DNA from: Pseudomonas putida
Lineage (GTDB): Bacteria; Pseudomonadota; Gammaproteobacteria; Pseudomonadales; Pseudomonadaceae
Reading direction: 5' to 3'
Assembly (NCBI GenBank): GCA_041879295.1
Contig: CP047152.1
Span: forward strand, 5,647,501 to 5,711,500
Length of the DNA stretch: 64,000 nucleotides
Shown here: positions 25,459 through 34,577 of the stretch, in pieces
How positions within the stretch are numbered: position 1 is the first letter of the stretch
Layout: every line of letters begins with the position of its first letter
The notes under the pieces: model-generated
Seen by the model: only the letters and a program-made list of their open reading frames with translations
The model's database searches: none
Told to the model about the DNA's origin: nothing
Program-made: the position numbers and the translations under genes

Positions 25459-26889
25459 GTGACCCTCTACCTGAATCTCGCCGAAATACTCGGCGCCCGC
25501 ATCGAGCAGGGCCTCTATCGCCCCGGCCAGCGCCTGCCGTCTGTGCGCGCACTGAGTGAGGAACACGGGGTCAGCCTGAGCACCGTGCAGCAGGCCTATC
25601 GCATGCTCGAAGACAGCGGCATGGTCTCGCCACGGCCCAAGTCCGGCTACTTTGTCAGCGACCACCGTCACCTGCCGGCCCTGCCTGCGGTCAGCCGCCC
25701 GGCCCAGCGCCCGGTGGACATCTCGCAGTGGGAACAGGTACTGGAACTGGTGCGCAGCACGCCGCGCCAGGATGTGGTGCAACTCGGCCGCGGCATGCCC
25801 GACATCGACAGCCCTACCCTGAAGCCGCTGCTGCGCAGCCTCGCCCAGTTGAGCCGGCGCCAGGACATGCCTGGCCTGTACTACGACAACATCCACGGCC
25901 ACCTGGCCCTGCGCGAACAGGTGGCCCGGCTGATGCTCGACTCCGGCTGCCGACTGGGGCCGGCCGACCTGGTGATCACAACCGGCTGCCATGAGGCGCT
26001 GTCTTGCAGCATCCGCGCGGTCTGCGAGCCAGGCGACATCGTCGCGGTCGACTCGCCCAGCTTCCACGGCGCCATGCAAACCCTCAAGGGCTTGGGCATG
26101 AAAGCGCTGGAAATCCCCACCGACCCGGTCACCGGCATCAGCCTGGAAGCGCTTGAGCTGGCCCTGGAGCAGTGGCCGATCAAACTCATCCAGATCACCC
26201 CAAGCTGCAACAACCCGCTGGGCTACATCATGCCCGAGGCACGCAAGAAGGCCCTGCTGAGCCTGGCCCAACGCTATGACGTGGCGATACTGGAAGATGA
26301 TGTGTACGGCGACCTGGCGTATACCTACCCACGCCCACGCACCCTCAAATCGTTCGACGACGATGGCCGCGTGCTGCTCTGTAGTTCGTTCTCCAAAACC
26401 CTCGCACCCGGCCTGCGGATCGGCTGGGTGGCGCCCGGGCGCTATCTGGAACGAGTACTGCACATGAAGTACATCAGCACCGGGAGTACGGCCAGCCAGC
26501 CTCAGCTGGCCATCGCTGACTTCATCGCCGGAGGGTACTACCAGCCCCATGTGCGGCGCATGCGCAGCCAGTACCAGCGTGGCCGCGACCTGATGAGCGA
26601 CTGGGTGACCCGCTATTTCCCGGCGGGCACCCGGGTCAGCCGGCCCCAGGGGGGCTTCATGCTGTGGGTGGAGCTACCCGAACATCTCGATACGCTTAGG
26701 CTGAACCGCGCTTTACTGGAACAGGGCGTGCAGGTTGCCGTGGGCAGCATCTTTTCGGCCTCGGGCAAGTTCCGCCACTGCCTGCGCATGAACTTCGCCG
26801 CCAGGCCAACGCCGCAAATCGAAGCCTCCGTACGCAAGGTAGGTGAAGCCGCCCTTCGTCTACTGGATGAAGAAAGCGCCGACGCGTAA
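25459..26889 (+). CDS. MocR-type GntR/aminotransferase regulator
   Basis: 476 residues with a GTG start at 25459 (AGGAG seven bases upstream). The N-terminal GntR winged helix (about 1-70: GQRLPSVRALSEEHGVSLST, VQQAYRMLED) is joined to a type-I aminotransferase fold (about 110-470). The PLP Lys is in SSFSKTLAPGLRIGW and the cofactor contact ILEDDVYGDLAY. MocR proteins act as PLP-responsive DNA-binding regulators; its target may be the divergent DUF1127 gene. The adjacent phospholipase gene begins 62 bases further on. Confidence 0.9.
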   Translation: MTLYLNLAEILGARIEQGLYRPGQRLPSVRALSEEHGVSLSTVQQAYRMLEDSGMVSPRPKSGYFVSDHRHLPALPAVSRPAQRPVDISQWEQVLELVRSTPRQDVVQLGRGMPDIDSPTLKPLLRSLAQLSRRQDMPGLYYDNIHGHLALREQVARLMLDSGCRLGPADLVITTGCHEALSCSIRAVCEPGDIVAVDSPSFHGAMQTLKGLGMKALEIPTDPVTGISLEALELALEQWPIKLIQITPSCNNPLGYIMPEARKKALLSLAQRYDVAILEDDVYGDLAYTYPRPRTLKSFDDDGRVLLCSSFSKTLAPGLRIGWVAPGRYLERVLHMKYISTGSTASQPQLAIADFIAGGYYQPHVRRMRSQYQRGRDLMSDWVTRYFPAGTRVSRPQGGFMLWVELPEHLDTLRLNRALLEQGVQVAVGSIFSASGKFRHCLRMNFAARPTPQIEASVRKVGEAALRLLDEESADA

Positions 26890-26950
26890 CTTTGCGCCGC
26901 CCGTCACGGTCAAACCCCTAAAGCCCTTGCTGCACAGGACGGTCCTACCC

Positions 26951-28504
26951 TTGAGACTCCAGCGAGCCTTGCCTCTGCTGCTGGTGCTGTTGCTCGGCCT
27001 TGCCGGCTGCACAAGCATCAGTGCGCCCCGCGAAACCAGTCAGGCGCTGCCTGCCAACGACTCGGCCTTTGGCCGCTCGGTATTGCGCCAGGCCGCGCCC
27101 TATGGCGGCCGCTCGGGCTTCCGCCTGCTGCCCAACAGCAACGAGGCATTTCGCGCCCGCGCCGAACTGATCCGCAACGCTCAGGCGAGTATCGACCTGC
27201 AGTACTACATCGTCCACGATGGCCTCAGCACCCGCGCCCTAGTGCATGAGTTGCTGCGCGCTGCCGACCGTGGCGTGCGCGTGCGCATTCTGCTCGACGA
27301 CACCACCAGCGACGGCCTGGACACCATCATGGGCACCCTCGATGCCCACCCGAACATCCAGATCCGCGTGTTCAACCCGCTGCATCTGGGGCGCAGTACC
27401 GGCGTTACGCGCGCCCTGGGCCGGCTGTTCAACTTGTCGCGCCAGCACCGGCGCATGCACAACAAGCTGTTCCTGGTGGACAACAGCATGGCCATCGTCG
27501 GCGGGCGCAACCTTGGCGACGAGTATTTCGATGCCGAGCCCAACCTCAACTTCACCGACATCGACCTGCTGGGCGTGGGCCCGGTGGCCGAGCAGCTGGG
27601 GCACAGCTTCGACCAGTACTGGAACAGTGCCCTCAGCCGGCCGATCACCGACTTCCTCTGGCAGGCCCCGGATGCCAACGACCTGCGTGCCAGCCGCCAT
27701 CGCCTGGAAGTGTCGTTGGCCGAAGCCAGAACCCAGCGCAAGGCCCTGTACGACCGCTTGATGGCCTACCAGTCGCAGCCGCGCCTGGCCGTGTGGCGCA
27801 ACGAGCTGATCTGGGCTCACGCCCAGGCGCTATGGGATGCACCCAGCAAGGTGCTGGCCGAAGACGAACCGGACCCGCAATTACTGCTGAGCCAGCAACT
27901 GGCACCGGACCTGGCTAACGTGCACCATGAGTTGGTCCTGGCATCGGCCTACTTTGTGCCGCGCGAACCGGGGCTGCTGTACCTGACCGGCCGCGCCGAC
28001 GCTGGCGTTTCGGTGAAGCTGCTGACCAACTCGCTGGAAGCCACCGACGTGCCGGCGGTGCATGGCGGCTATGCACCCTATCGTCGTGCCTTGCTTGAGC
28101 ACGGGGTGCAACTTTACGAGCTTCGCCGCCAGCCAGGCGACCCCAGCGCAGGGCGATTGAGTTTCCGTGGCAGCTCGGATTCGAGCCTGCACACCAAAGC
28201 GATCGTGCTCGATCGGCGCAAGACCTTCATCGGCTCATTCAACTTCGACCCGCGCTCAGTGTTGTGGAACACCGAGGTTGGGGTACTGGTCGACAGCCCG
28301 GAGCTGGCCGAGTACACCCGCGAGCTGGCCCAGCAGGGTATGGCGCCCGCGCTGAGCTATCAGGTGAAACTGATAGGTAACAAACTGGTGTGGGCGACCG
28401 AGGACAATGGCCAACGGCACATACTGACGTCTGAGCCGGGTGGGATCTGGCGGCGGCTCAATGCCTGGATCAGCAAGGCGGTTGGCTTGGAGAAGATGCT
28501 GTAG
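26951..28504 (+). CDS. Phospholipase-D-family lipoprotein, cardiolipin-synthase-C-like
   Basis: 517 residues from a TTG start at 26951 chosen because it opens directly on a lipoprotein signal (MRLQRALPLLLVLLLGLAGC, Cys20). The in-frame upstream reading overlaps the regulator gene. Two HKD motifs mark the PLD fold: MHNKLFLVDNSMAIVGG (first half) and LHTKAIVLDRRKTFIGSF (second half), with NSNEAFRARAELIRNAQASI ahead. It most resembles E. coli ClsC (YmdC), which makes cardiolipin using phosphatidylethanolamine and PG; a partner protein like YmdB is not seen here. The exact reaction is an inference. Confidence 0.85.
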   Translation: MRLQRALPLLLVLLLGLAGCTSISAPRETSQALPANDSAFGRSVLRQAAPYGGRSGFRLLPNSNEAFRARAELIRNAQASIDLQYYIVHDGLSTRALVHELLRAADRGVRVRILLDDTTSDGLDTIMGTLDAHPNIQIRVFNPLHLGRSTGVTRALGRLFNLSRQHRRMHNKLFLVDNSMAIVGGRNLGDEYFDAEPNLNFTDIDLLGVGPVAEQLGHSFDQYWNSALSRPITDFLWQAPDANDLRASRHRLEVSLAEARTQRKALYDRLMAYQSQPRLAVWRNELIWAHAQALWDAPSKVLAEDEPDPQLLLSQQLAPDLANVHHELVLASAYFVPREPGLLYLTGRADAGVSVKLLTNSLEATDVPAVHGGYAPYRRALLEHGVQLYELRRQPGDPSAGRLSFRGSSDSSLHTKAIVLDRRKTFIGSFNFDPRSVLWNTEVGVLVDSPELAEYTRELAQQGMAPALSYQVKLIGNKLVWATEDNGQRHILTSEPGGIWRRLNAWISKAVGLEKML

Positions 28505-28541
28505 CTGAGATTGCCGAGGGGCCTTGCAGCCCCAAAAACCA

Positions 28542-29681
28542 TCAGGCAGAAACCGGCTCAAAGGCTCCGCGCCGTCGGGTCAATACCACCAACCCCGCAG
28601 CCCCGGCCGCCATCAGGAACAGCAACGCATGCCCGCTGATCCACTGGCTCCCCGCACCCGCCAACAACGGCCCGAGCAAACAGCCAATACCCCACAGCTG
28701 CGCTACGTGGGCATTGGCCCGCACCAGCTCATCATCGCGGTAGCGCTCACCGATCAGCACCAGCGACAAGGTAAACAAGCCACCGGCACTGGCGCCGAAC
28801 AACACCCACAGTGGCCAGATAACCAGTGTGTGCAACAGCAGCGGGATCGCCAGGCTGGACACCAGCAGCGTCACCGCACAGCCAGTGAACAGGGTGCGTC
28901 GCGACATATGGTCGGCCAGCGCGCCGATGGGCAACTGCAGCACCGCATCACCCACCACCACGGTACTTACCATGAACAAGGCGATTTCGGTGGTGAAGCC
29001 CTGCTGCAGGCAATACACCGGCAGCAAAGTGAGGATCATCGCCTCGAACGAGGCGAACAGGGCAATGGCCCAGGCAATTACCGGCAAGCGTCGGCAGAAG
29101 CCGAACAGGTCGCCAAAGGTGACACTGCATGCCTCTGTGCTCGGTGCTCCACCACGCCCTAGCAGAACCAGCGGCGCGGCCAGCAGCAGGCCGGTCGCTG
29201 CCCAGAAGCCGAAGTCGTCATCAGAGCCGAGGAAGCCCAGCACCAACGGCCCGGCCAGTTGGCTCAGGGCGTAGCTGCTGCCATACAGCGCCACCAACCG
29301 GCCACGCCACTGTTCGACCACCAGTTGGTTGATCCAGCTTTCGCCGAGGATGAACACCACGGTCAGGGACATGCCGATCATCAGCCGCAGCAGCAGCCAC
29401 AACGGGTAACTCGGCAGCAGCGCGAGCAGGCCAATCGACAGTGCCCCACCCCACAGGCACAGGCGCATCGCCGAAGGCACGCCAACCCAGCCTGCCAGGC
29501 GGCTGGCCAGGCTGGCCCCTGCCAGCACACCCAACGCCGGCATTGCCGCCATCACGCCGATGGCGAAGCTACCGTAGCCCCAGGCCTCCAGGCGCAGGGA
29601 CACCAGCGGCATGCTCACGCCGAGCGCCAGCCCGACACTGAGCACCGATGCCAGTACGGCGAAGTAGGTACCCCAACGCAT
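28542..29681 (-). CDS. MFS transporter (YcaD-like)
   Basis: 379 residues, about twelve hydrophobic segments, shorter than the average MFS protein but typical of the YcaD group. The inter-helix signature is degenerate (ASRLAGWVGV); the fourth helix has LLRLMIGMSLTVVFILGESW. Convergent with the phospholipase gene. In P. aeruginosa a similar carrier also sits beside kauB, as I recall. Substrate unknown. Confidence 0.85.
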   Translation of the reverse strand: MRWGTYFAVLASVLSVGLALGVSMPLVSLRLEAWGYGSFAIGVMAAMPALGVLAGASLASRLAGWVGVPSAMRLCLWGGALSIGLLALLPSYPLWLLLRLMIGMSLTVVFILGESWINQLVVEQWRGRLVALYGSSYALSQLAGPLVLGFLGSDDDFGFWAATGLLLAAPLVLLGRGGAPSTEACSVTFGDLFGFCRRLPVIAWAIALFASFEAMILTLLPVYCLQQGFTTEIALFMVSTVVVGDAVLQLPIGALADHMSRRTLFTGCAVTLLVSSLAIPLLLHTLVIWPLWVLFGASAGGLFTLSLVLIGERYRDDELVRANAHVAQLWGIGCLLGPLLAGAGSQWISGHALLFLMAAGAAGLVVLTRRRGAFEPVSA

Positions 29682-29707
29682 TGCAGCCTCCCAGCCAATG
29701 TTTCTAG

Positions 29708-29786
29708 AGGCCCATTCGCGGGCAAGCCCGCTCCCGCAACGGTCGCGAAGACCTGCCGGAGCGGGCTTGCCCGCGAAAAGGACCTA
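29708..29786. repeat. REPIN upstream of MFS gene
   Basis: Mirror-image REPs (TTCGCGGGCAAGCCCGCTCC and its partner ending TTGCCCGCGAAAAGG) between tandem kauB and the MFS gene, starting 27 bases before the MFS start on its upstream side. Confidence 0.85.
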
Positions 29787-29791
29787 CTGGA

Positions 29792-31285
29792 TTACAGCTT
29801 GATCCAGGTCGCCTTCAGCTCAGTGTATTTCTCCAGCGCGTGCAGCGACTTGTCACGGCCGTTACCCGACTGTTTGAAGCCACCGAACGGCGCGGTCATG
29901 TCGCCACCATCGTACTGGTTGACCCAGACGCTGCCAGCACGCACGGCACGGGCGGTCTTGTGGGCTTTGGAAATATCCGAAGTCCAGATACCCGCCGCCA
30001 GGCCATACGGCGTGTCGTTGGCAATGGCCACGGCCTCTTCGGCGGTGTCGAAGGCAATCACCGACAGCACCGGGCCGAAGATTTCTTCCTGAGCAATGCG
30101 CATGGCGTTGGTCACGCCGTCGAAGATGGTCGGCTCAACGTAGGTGCCGCCGGTCTCTTCCAGGGTGCGCTTGCCGCCGGCCAGCAGCTTGGCACCATCC
30201 TTGTGGCCAGCCTCGATGTAAGACAGCACGGTGTTCATCTGCTGAGTATCGACCAGAGCACCGACAGTGGTCTGTGGATCCAGCGGGTTGCCTGGTTTCC
30301 AGCCTTTCAGGGCCTCTACCACCATCGGCAGGAACTTGTCCTTGATCGAACGCTCGACCAGCAGGCGGGAGCCTGCGGTGCACACTTCGCCCTGGTTGAA
30401 GGCGATGGCGCTGGCAGCAGCCTCGGCGGCAGCCTGCAGGTCCGGGGCGTCGGCAAAGACGATGTTCGGGCTCTTGCCGCCGGCTTCCAGCCAGATGCGC
30501 TTCATGTTCGACTCGCCCGCATAAACCATCAGCTGCTTGGCGATCTTGGTCGAACCGGTGAACACCAGGGTATCGACGTCCATGTGCAGGGCCAGCGCCT
30601 TGCCCACGGTGTGGCCGTAGCCTGGCAGCACGTTCAGCACGCCAGCCGGGATGCCAGCTTCGATCGCCAGCTGGGCGATGCGGATGGCGGTCAGCGGCGA
30701 TTTTTCGGACGGCTTGAGCACGACCGAGTTACCGGTGGCCAGCGCCGGGCCGAGCTTCCAGCAGGCCATCAGCAGCGGGAAGTTCCACGGTACGATGGCA
30801 CCGACCACGCCCACTGCTTCGCGGGTAACCAGGCCAAGCTGGTCGTGCGGGGTCGGGGCGACTTCGTCGTAGACCTTGTCGATGGCTTCGGCTGTCCAGT
30901 GGATGGCATTGGCCGCCCCCGGGATATCGATACTGGAGGAGTCACCGATCGGCTTGCCCATATCCAGCGTTTCCAGCAGTGCCAGCTCTTCGACGTTCTT
31001 GCGCAGCAGGTCGGCAAAGCGGATCAGCTTGGCCTTGCGCTTGGCGGGGGCCAGCTGCGACCACACGCCGGAGTTGAAGGTGGCACGGGCATTTTCCACA
31101 GCGCGGTTGGCATCGGCCAGGTCGCAGCTGGCAACCTTGGCCAGGAAGCGTCCGTCGACCGGGCTCAGGCACTCGAAGGTTTCACCGGATGCGGCATCGG
31201 TGTATTCGCCGTTGATGAAGGCACGGCCTTCGATCTTCAGTTGCTGGGCACGTTGTTCCCAGTCCGCACGGGTCAGGGTGGTCAT
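29792..31285 (-). CDS. kauB: Aldehyde dehydrogenase for polyamine aldehydes and guanidinobutyraldehyde
   Basis: 497 residues. Oxyanion Asn168 in PWNFP, general base Glu267 in WLEAGGKSP and nucleophile Cys302 in GEVCTAGSR, all at the classical ALDH positions. KauB/PuuC-type enzymes oxidise gamma-glutamyl-aminobutyraldehyde, 4-guanidinobutyraldehyde and related aldehydes with NAD+. AGGAGGAG seven bases before the ATG at 31285 fixes the start. It would supply the aldehyde-oxidising step after the PauB-type enzyme; both have PauR nearby. The gene name rests on context and length, as other ALDHs share the motifs. Confidence 0.85.
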   Translation of the reverse strand: MTTLTRADWEQRAQQLKIEGRAFINGEYTDAASGETFECLSPVDGRFLAKVASCDLADANRAVENARATFNSGVWSQLAPAKRKAKLIRFADLLRKNVEELALLETLDMGKPIGDSSSIDIPGAANAIHWTAEAIDKVYDEVAPTPHDQLGLVTREAVGVVGAIVPWNFPLLMACWKLGPALATGNSVVLKPSEKSPLTAIRIAQLAIEAGIPAGVLNVLPGYGHTVGKALALHMDVDTLVFTGSTKIAKQLMVYAGESNMKRIWLEAGGKSPNIVFADAPDLQAAAEAAASAIAFNQGEVCTAGSRLLVERSIKDKFLPMVVEALKGWKPGNPLDPQTTVGALVDTQQMNTVLSYIEAGHKDGAKLLAGGKRTLEETGGTYVEPTIFDGVTNAMRIAQEEIFGPVLSVIAFDTAEEAVAIANDTPYGLAAGIWTSDISKAHKTARAVRAGSVWVNQYDGGDMTAPFGGFKQSGNGRDKSLHALEKYTELKATWIKL

Positions 31286-31481
31286 ACGAAACTCCTCCTC
31301 TTGTTTAGGTGCAACGCCGCACTGAGGACTCACAGGCGTTGTCAGAATTCTGGCCGTGCGCCGAGCGCACACTGGCAAGCGATACCCTAAACCAGCCGAT
31401 GTAAACTATCAATATATTTGACACGGGAGGCTCAAAAGCCTACTGATGTTCATTTTATTAAACAACAACAGGAGCCGAACC

Positions 31482-31841
31482 ATGAGTATTGACAGCATCA
31501 TCGACTTCGCGCAGGTCATCACCGAAGCCGAACGCTACCGCCCGGCTGCAGAGAAAATTCTCAAGGGGGAGCCGGACCAGGCGGTCTACAACCATTATTC
31601 CAGCCCGTGCGGGCAGTTTGCCGCCGGCGTATGGGAAGGTGAGGTGGGCCAATGGGTGGTGAATTACACCGAGCACGAATACTGCGAGATCATCCATGGA
31701 GTTTCGGTGCTGCGCGACCAGGACGGCGGGTCGAAAACCTTGCGTGCCGGCGATCGGTTTGTCATCCCCGCCGGCTTCAAAGGCACCTGGGAAGTGCTGG
31801 AGCCGTGCCGCAAGATCTATGTGATGTTCGAGCAGAAGTAA
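31482..31841 (+). CDS. Small cupin-domain protein
   Basis: 119 residues. A single cupin barrel (about 40-115) reads CGQFAAGVWEGEVGQWVVNY, EHEYCEIIHG and GDRFVIPAGFKGTWEVLEPC, the Cupin_3/EutQ-like type. AGGAG seven bases before the ATG at 31482. It is divergent from kauB across 196 bases and may bind a small ligand or metal; no function can be assigned. Confidence 0.8.
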   Translation: MSIDSIIDFAQVITEAERYRPAAEKILKGEPDQAVYNHYSSPCGQFAAGVWEGEVGQWVVNYTEHEYCEIIHGVSVLRDQDGGSKTLRAGDRFVIPAGFKGTWEVLEPCRKIYVMFEQK

Positions 31842-31936
31842 CCGCAGAAGTATCTATGTAGCGCAGGCAGTCTGCAGGCATGCGTGAGGATGGCCCTGCC
31901 CATGTCGGGCCATCCAACTTCATCAGGAAGAACACC

Positions 31937-32140
31937 ATGACCAACGAAGAAGTGCTGCGAACCCTTGCCCACCTGGTCGGCACCCCTTACGCGCCAGCGC
32001 TCAAAGACACCATCCGCACCCTCACCGGCCGCCCCCGGGTAGTTGGCCCCAACGAGATGTCCACCCGCGAGTACGACGTCGAGCGCATCCAGATCAGGGC
32101 CGGCGCCGACCTACTGATCCAGGGTTTCGACTTCAACTGA
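31937..32140 (+). CDS. Small protein like the peptidase inhibitor I78 C-terminal region
   Basis: 67 residues. AGGAAGAACACC precedes the ATG. The C-terminal stretch RVVGPNEMSTREYDVERIQI resembles the RVVGPGD-T-DYRPDRLN pattern of I78 inhibitors, but no signal peptide and none of the I78 cysteines are present, so a cytosolic relative is more likely. It follows the cupin gene by 95 bases and ends at the strong terminator before rpmG. Confidence 0.55.
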   Translation: MTNEEVLRTLAHLVGTPYAPALKDTIRTLTGRPRVVGPNEMSTREYDVERIQIRAGADLLIQGFDFN

Positions 32141-32155
32141 CCCCGCAGCAGACAT

Positions 32156-32191
32156 AAAAAAACCCGCCTCCTTTCGGATGCGGGTTTTTTT
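32156..32191. terminator. Bidirectional rho-independent terminator
   Basis: AAAAAAACCCGC pairs with GCGGGTTTTTTT around CTCCTTTCGGAT. The A-run on the left and T-run on the right let it serve the I78-like gene on the plus strand and rpmG on the minus strand. Confidence 0.93.
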
Positions 32192-32206
32192 CAGGTCGCC
32201 GATCAA

Positions 32207-32362
32207 TTACTTGATCTTGGCTTCCTTGTACACCACGTGCTTGCGAACAACCGGATCATATTTCTTGATCTCGATTTTGTCCGGGGTGGTGCGCTTGTTC
32301 TTGTCGGTGGTGTAGAAGTGGCCGGTACCGGCACTCGAAACCAGACGGATCAATTCACGCAT
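32207..32362 (-). CDS. rpmG: 50S ribosomal protein L33
   Basis: 51 residues, full length; the sequence opens [17 protein letters not shown] and has [21 protein letters not shown]33 without the zinc-binding Cys pairs, that is, the Cys-minus form usual in gamma-proteobacteria. It follows rpmB by 11 bases and shares its promoter. The gene is short, so its span was set by the start after the GAGAGC site and the stop before the terminator. Confidence 0.96.
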   Translation of the reverse strand: MRELIRLVSSAGTGHFYTTDKNKRTTPDKIEIKKYDPVVRKHVVYKEAKIK

Positions 32363-32373
32363 GATGCTCTCCC

Positions 32374-32610
32374 TTAAACCTTGGCGCCAGCTTTACGGAT
32401 GTCAACCAGAACGGCGTCGATGCCGCGCTTGTCGATGATACGCATGCCTTTGGCGGAAACGCGCAGACGCACGAAACGCTTCTCGGATTCAACCCAGAAA
32501 CGGTGGTGCTGCAGGTTCGGCAGGAAACGACGACGGGTTTTGTTGTTTGCGTGGGAAATGTTGTTCCCGGTTACTGGACCCTTACCAGTAACTTGACAGA
32601 CTCTCGACAT
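32374..32610 (-). CDS. rpmB: 50S ribosomal protein L28
   Basis: 78 residues, full length. [34 protein letters not shown] and [15 protein letters not shown] are the L28 landmarks. First gene of the rpmB-rpmG pair; a strong promoter and a leader with alternative hairpins lie upstream. Confidence 0.97.
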   Translation of the reverse strand: MSRVCQVTGKGPVTGNNISHANNKTRRRFLPNLQHHRFWVESEKRFVRLRVSAKGMRIIDKRGIDAVLVDIRKAGAKV

Positions 32611-32630
32611 GACTCAGCCCTCTAAAACCA

Positions 32631-32654
32631 CATGCCCAACCCGGCATGGGTTGG
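32631..32654 (-). promoter_or_regulatory. Leader hairpins that exclude each other, ahead of rpmB
   Basis: CCAACCC-GGCAT-GGGTTGG (32636-32654) and CATGCC-CAACCC-GGCATG (32631-32648) overlap, so only one can form at a time in the rpmB leader. A third small dyad GGCGCC-TG-GGCGCC lies near 32678-32691. Role in translation or feedback is a guess. Confidence 0.4.
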
Positions 32655-32758
32655 CCGCTTAATCTCTCAGTCTTTGGCGCCTGGGCGCCGTGATTCTGGA
32701 GGTCTTATCGACCGGATCCGCTTATGCGACAGGCCGAGCCCCTAGAAAAGAGCGCTGC

Positions 32759-32787
32759 TTTATACCAGAAAGACTTGGCTGCAACAA
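32759..32787 (-). promoter_or_regulatory. Sigma-70 promoter for rpmB-rpmG
   Basis: On the minus strand TTGTTG-N17-TATAAA with an extended TG just ahead of the -10. It gives a leader of about 140 bases before rpmB. The rest of the 361-base gap up to the peptide-binding protein gene shows nothing else I can name beyond that gene's ribosome site (AAGGAG before 32972). Confidence 0.6.
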
Positions 32788-32971
32788 CAGTAGATGCACA
32801 TTGCCGCACTCCAGAACGCGCCGGGCCAGCATAGCGGCAGGCCCCGCCAGTCGTCGACCGCTCGTCGCAAGATTTGCAAAAAAGGGTGTGGTCATTTGCC
32901 GGCGGGCGCACTAGGGTAGGCTTTTTCCAGACTGCACTGGCAGATGGGCCACTGACAGCCAAGGAGCCACC

Positions 32972-34561
32972 ATGCGTGCCGCCGCACTTTCCTTATTGTT
33001 CACCTCCCTGTTCGCCGCCGGCGTTGCCCAGGCCGCTCCGCTGAGCGTTTGCAGCGAGGCCAGCCCCGAAGGCTTCGACGTGGTGCAGTACAATTCGCTC
33101 ACCACCACCAACGCCACCGCCGACGTGCTGATGAACCGCCTGGTGGAGTTCGACGCGGCGCAAGGCAAGGTGGTGCCCAGCCTGGCGACCAGCTGGACGG
33201 TGTCGGACGACGGCCTGGTGTATGACTTCACCCTGCGCGATGACGTGAAGTTTCACAGCACCGCCTATTTCAAGCCAAGCCGCAAGCTGAATGCCGACGA
33301 TGTGCTGTTCAGCTTCCAGCGCATGCTCTACCCGGCCCATGCCTGGCACAAGACTGCGCCAGGCGGCTACCCGCACGCCCAGTCACTGCAGCTGGGCAGC
33401 CTGATCAAGGCGATCGATGCACCGGCGCCGAACACCGTGCGCTTCACCCTCAGCCACCCGGACGCCACCTTCCTGGCCACCCTGAGCATGGGCTTCGCCT
33501 CGATCTACTCCGCCGAATACGCCGACAAACTGCTGAAAGCCGGCACGCCGGAGAAGCTGAACAGCCAACCGATCGGTACCGGGCCGTTCGTGTTCCAGCG
33601 TTTCCAGAAAGACGCCGTGGTGCGCTACCGCGCCAACCCGGACTACTTCGCCGGCAAGCCGGCGGTCGACCCGCTGATCTTCGCCATCACCACCGATGCC
33701 AACGTTCGCCTGCAGAAGCTCAAGCGTGGCGAATGCCAGGTTGCCTTGTCGCCCAAGCCGCTGGACATTGCCGAAGCGGGCAAGGACGGCAATCTCAAGG
33801 TGGCCACTACACCGGCATTCATGACTGCCTTCGTCGCCATCAACAGCCAGCACCCACCCCTGAACAAGCCGGAAGTGCGCCAGGCCATCAACCTGGCCTT
33901 CGACAAGCAGGCCTACCTCAAGGCCGTGTTCGAAGACTCTGCAGTGGCGGCCAACGGCCCCTACCCGCCCAACACCTGGAGCTACGCCAAGGACCTGCCC
34001 GGCTACCCGCTGGACCTGAAGAAAGCCAAAGCCCTGCTGGCCAAGGCCGGCCTGGCAGAAGGCTTCAGCACCACCATCTGGACTCGCCCATCGGGCAGCC
34101 TGCTCAACCCCAACCCCAGCCTTGGCGCGCAGATGCTGCAAGCCGACCTGGCGAAGATTGGTATCAAGGCTGAAATCCGCGTGATCGAATGGGGCGAGCT
34201 TATCCGCCGCGCCAAGGCCGGCGAGCATGACTTGCTGTTCATGGGCTGGGCAGGTGACAACGGCGATCCGGACAACTTCCTCAGCCCGCAGTTTTCCTGT
34301 GCGGCGGTCGAGTCAGGGACCAACTTCGCACGCTTCTGCGACAGCCGCCTCGACCAGCTGATCAGCGCCGGGCGCACCACCAACGACCAGAGCGTGCGCA
34401 GCCGGCTGTACCAGCAGGCGCAGACACTGATCCAGCAGCAGGCGCTGTGGGTGCCACTGGCGCACCCGACGGCGGCGACCTTGCTGCGCCAAGGCGTCGA
34501 GGGGTACCAGGTGAGCCCGTTCGGGCGGCTGGATTTCAGCAAGGTGACAGTGAGCAAGTAA
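32972..34561 (+). CDS. Periplasmic peptide-binding protein (SBP family 5, DppA-like), orphan
   Basis: 529 residues. Signal peptide 1-21 (MRAAALSLLFTSLFAAGVAQ, then A before the cut), then APLSVCSEASPEGFDVVQY, VPSLATSWTVSDDGLVYDF and GTGPFVFQRFQKD, all typical of DppA/OppA-type receptors that hand peptides to an ABC transporter. No permease or ATPase gene is near, so it must borrow one elsewhere. In P. aeruginosa the equivalent gene is one of several DppA paralogues. It ends 16 bases before an 88-base inverted repeat. Confidence 0.9.
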   Translation: MRAAALSLLFTSLFAAGVAQAAPLSVCSEASPEGFDVVQYNSLTTTNATADVLMNRLVEFDAAQGKVVPSLATSWTVSDDGLVYDFTLRDDVKFHSTAYFKPSRKLNADDVLFSFQRMLYPAHAWHKTAPGGYPHAQSLQLGSLIKAIDAPAPNTVRFTLSHPDATFLATLSMGFASIYSAEYADKLLKAGTPEKLNSQPIGTGPFVFQRFQKDAVVRYRANPDYFAGKPAVDPLIFAITTDANVRLQKLKRGECQVALSPKPLDIAEAGKDGNLKVATTPAFMTAFVAINSQHPPLNKPEVRQAINLAFDKQAYLKAVFEDSAVAANGPYPPNTWSYAKDLPGYPLDLKKAKALLAKAGLAEGFSTTIWTRPSGSLLNPNPSLGAQMLQADLAKIGIKAEIRVIEWGELIRRAKAGEHDLLFMGWAGDNGDPDNFLSPQFSCAAVESGTNFARFCDSRLDQLISAGRTTNDQSVRSRLYQQAQTLIQQQALWVPLAHPTAATLLRQGVEGYQVSPFGRLDFSKVTVSK

Positions 34562-34577
34562 GTTCTGGGGTGCCCGC

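Noticed and set aside
29840-31390. Open frame of 516 codons opposite kauB
   Set aside because: Antisense shadow, same reason; low-complexity residues.
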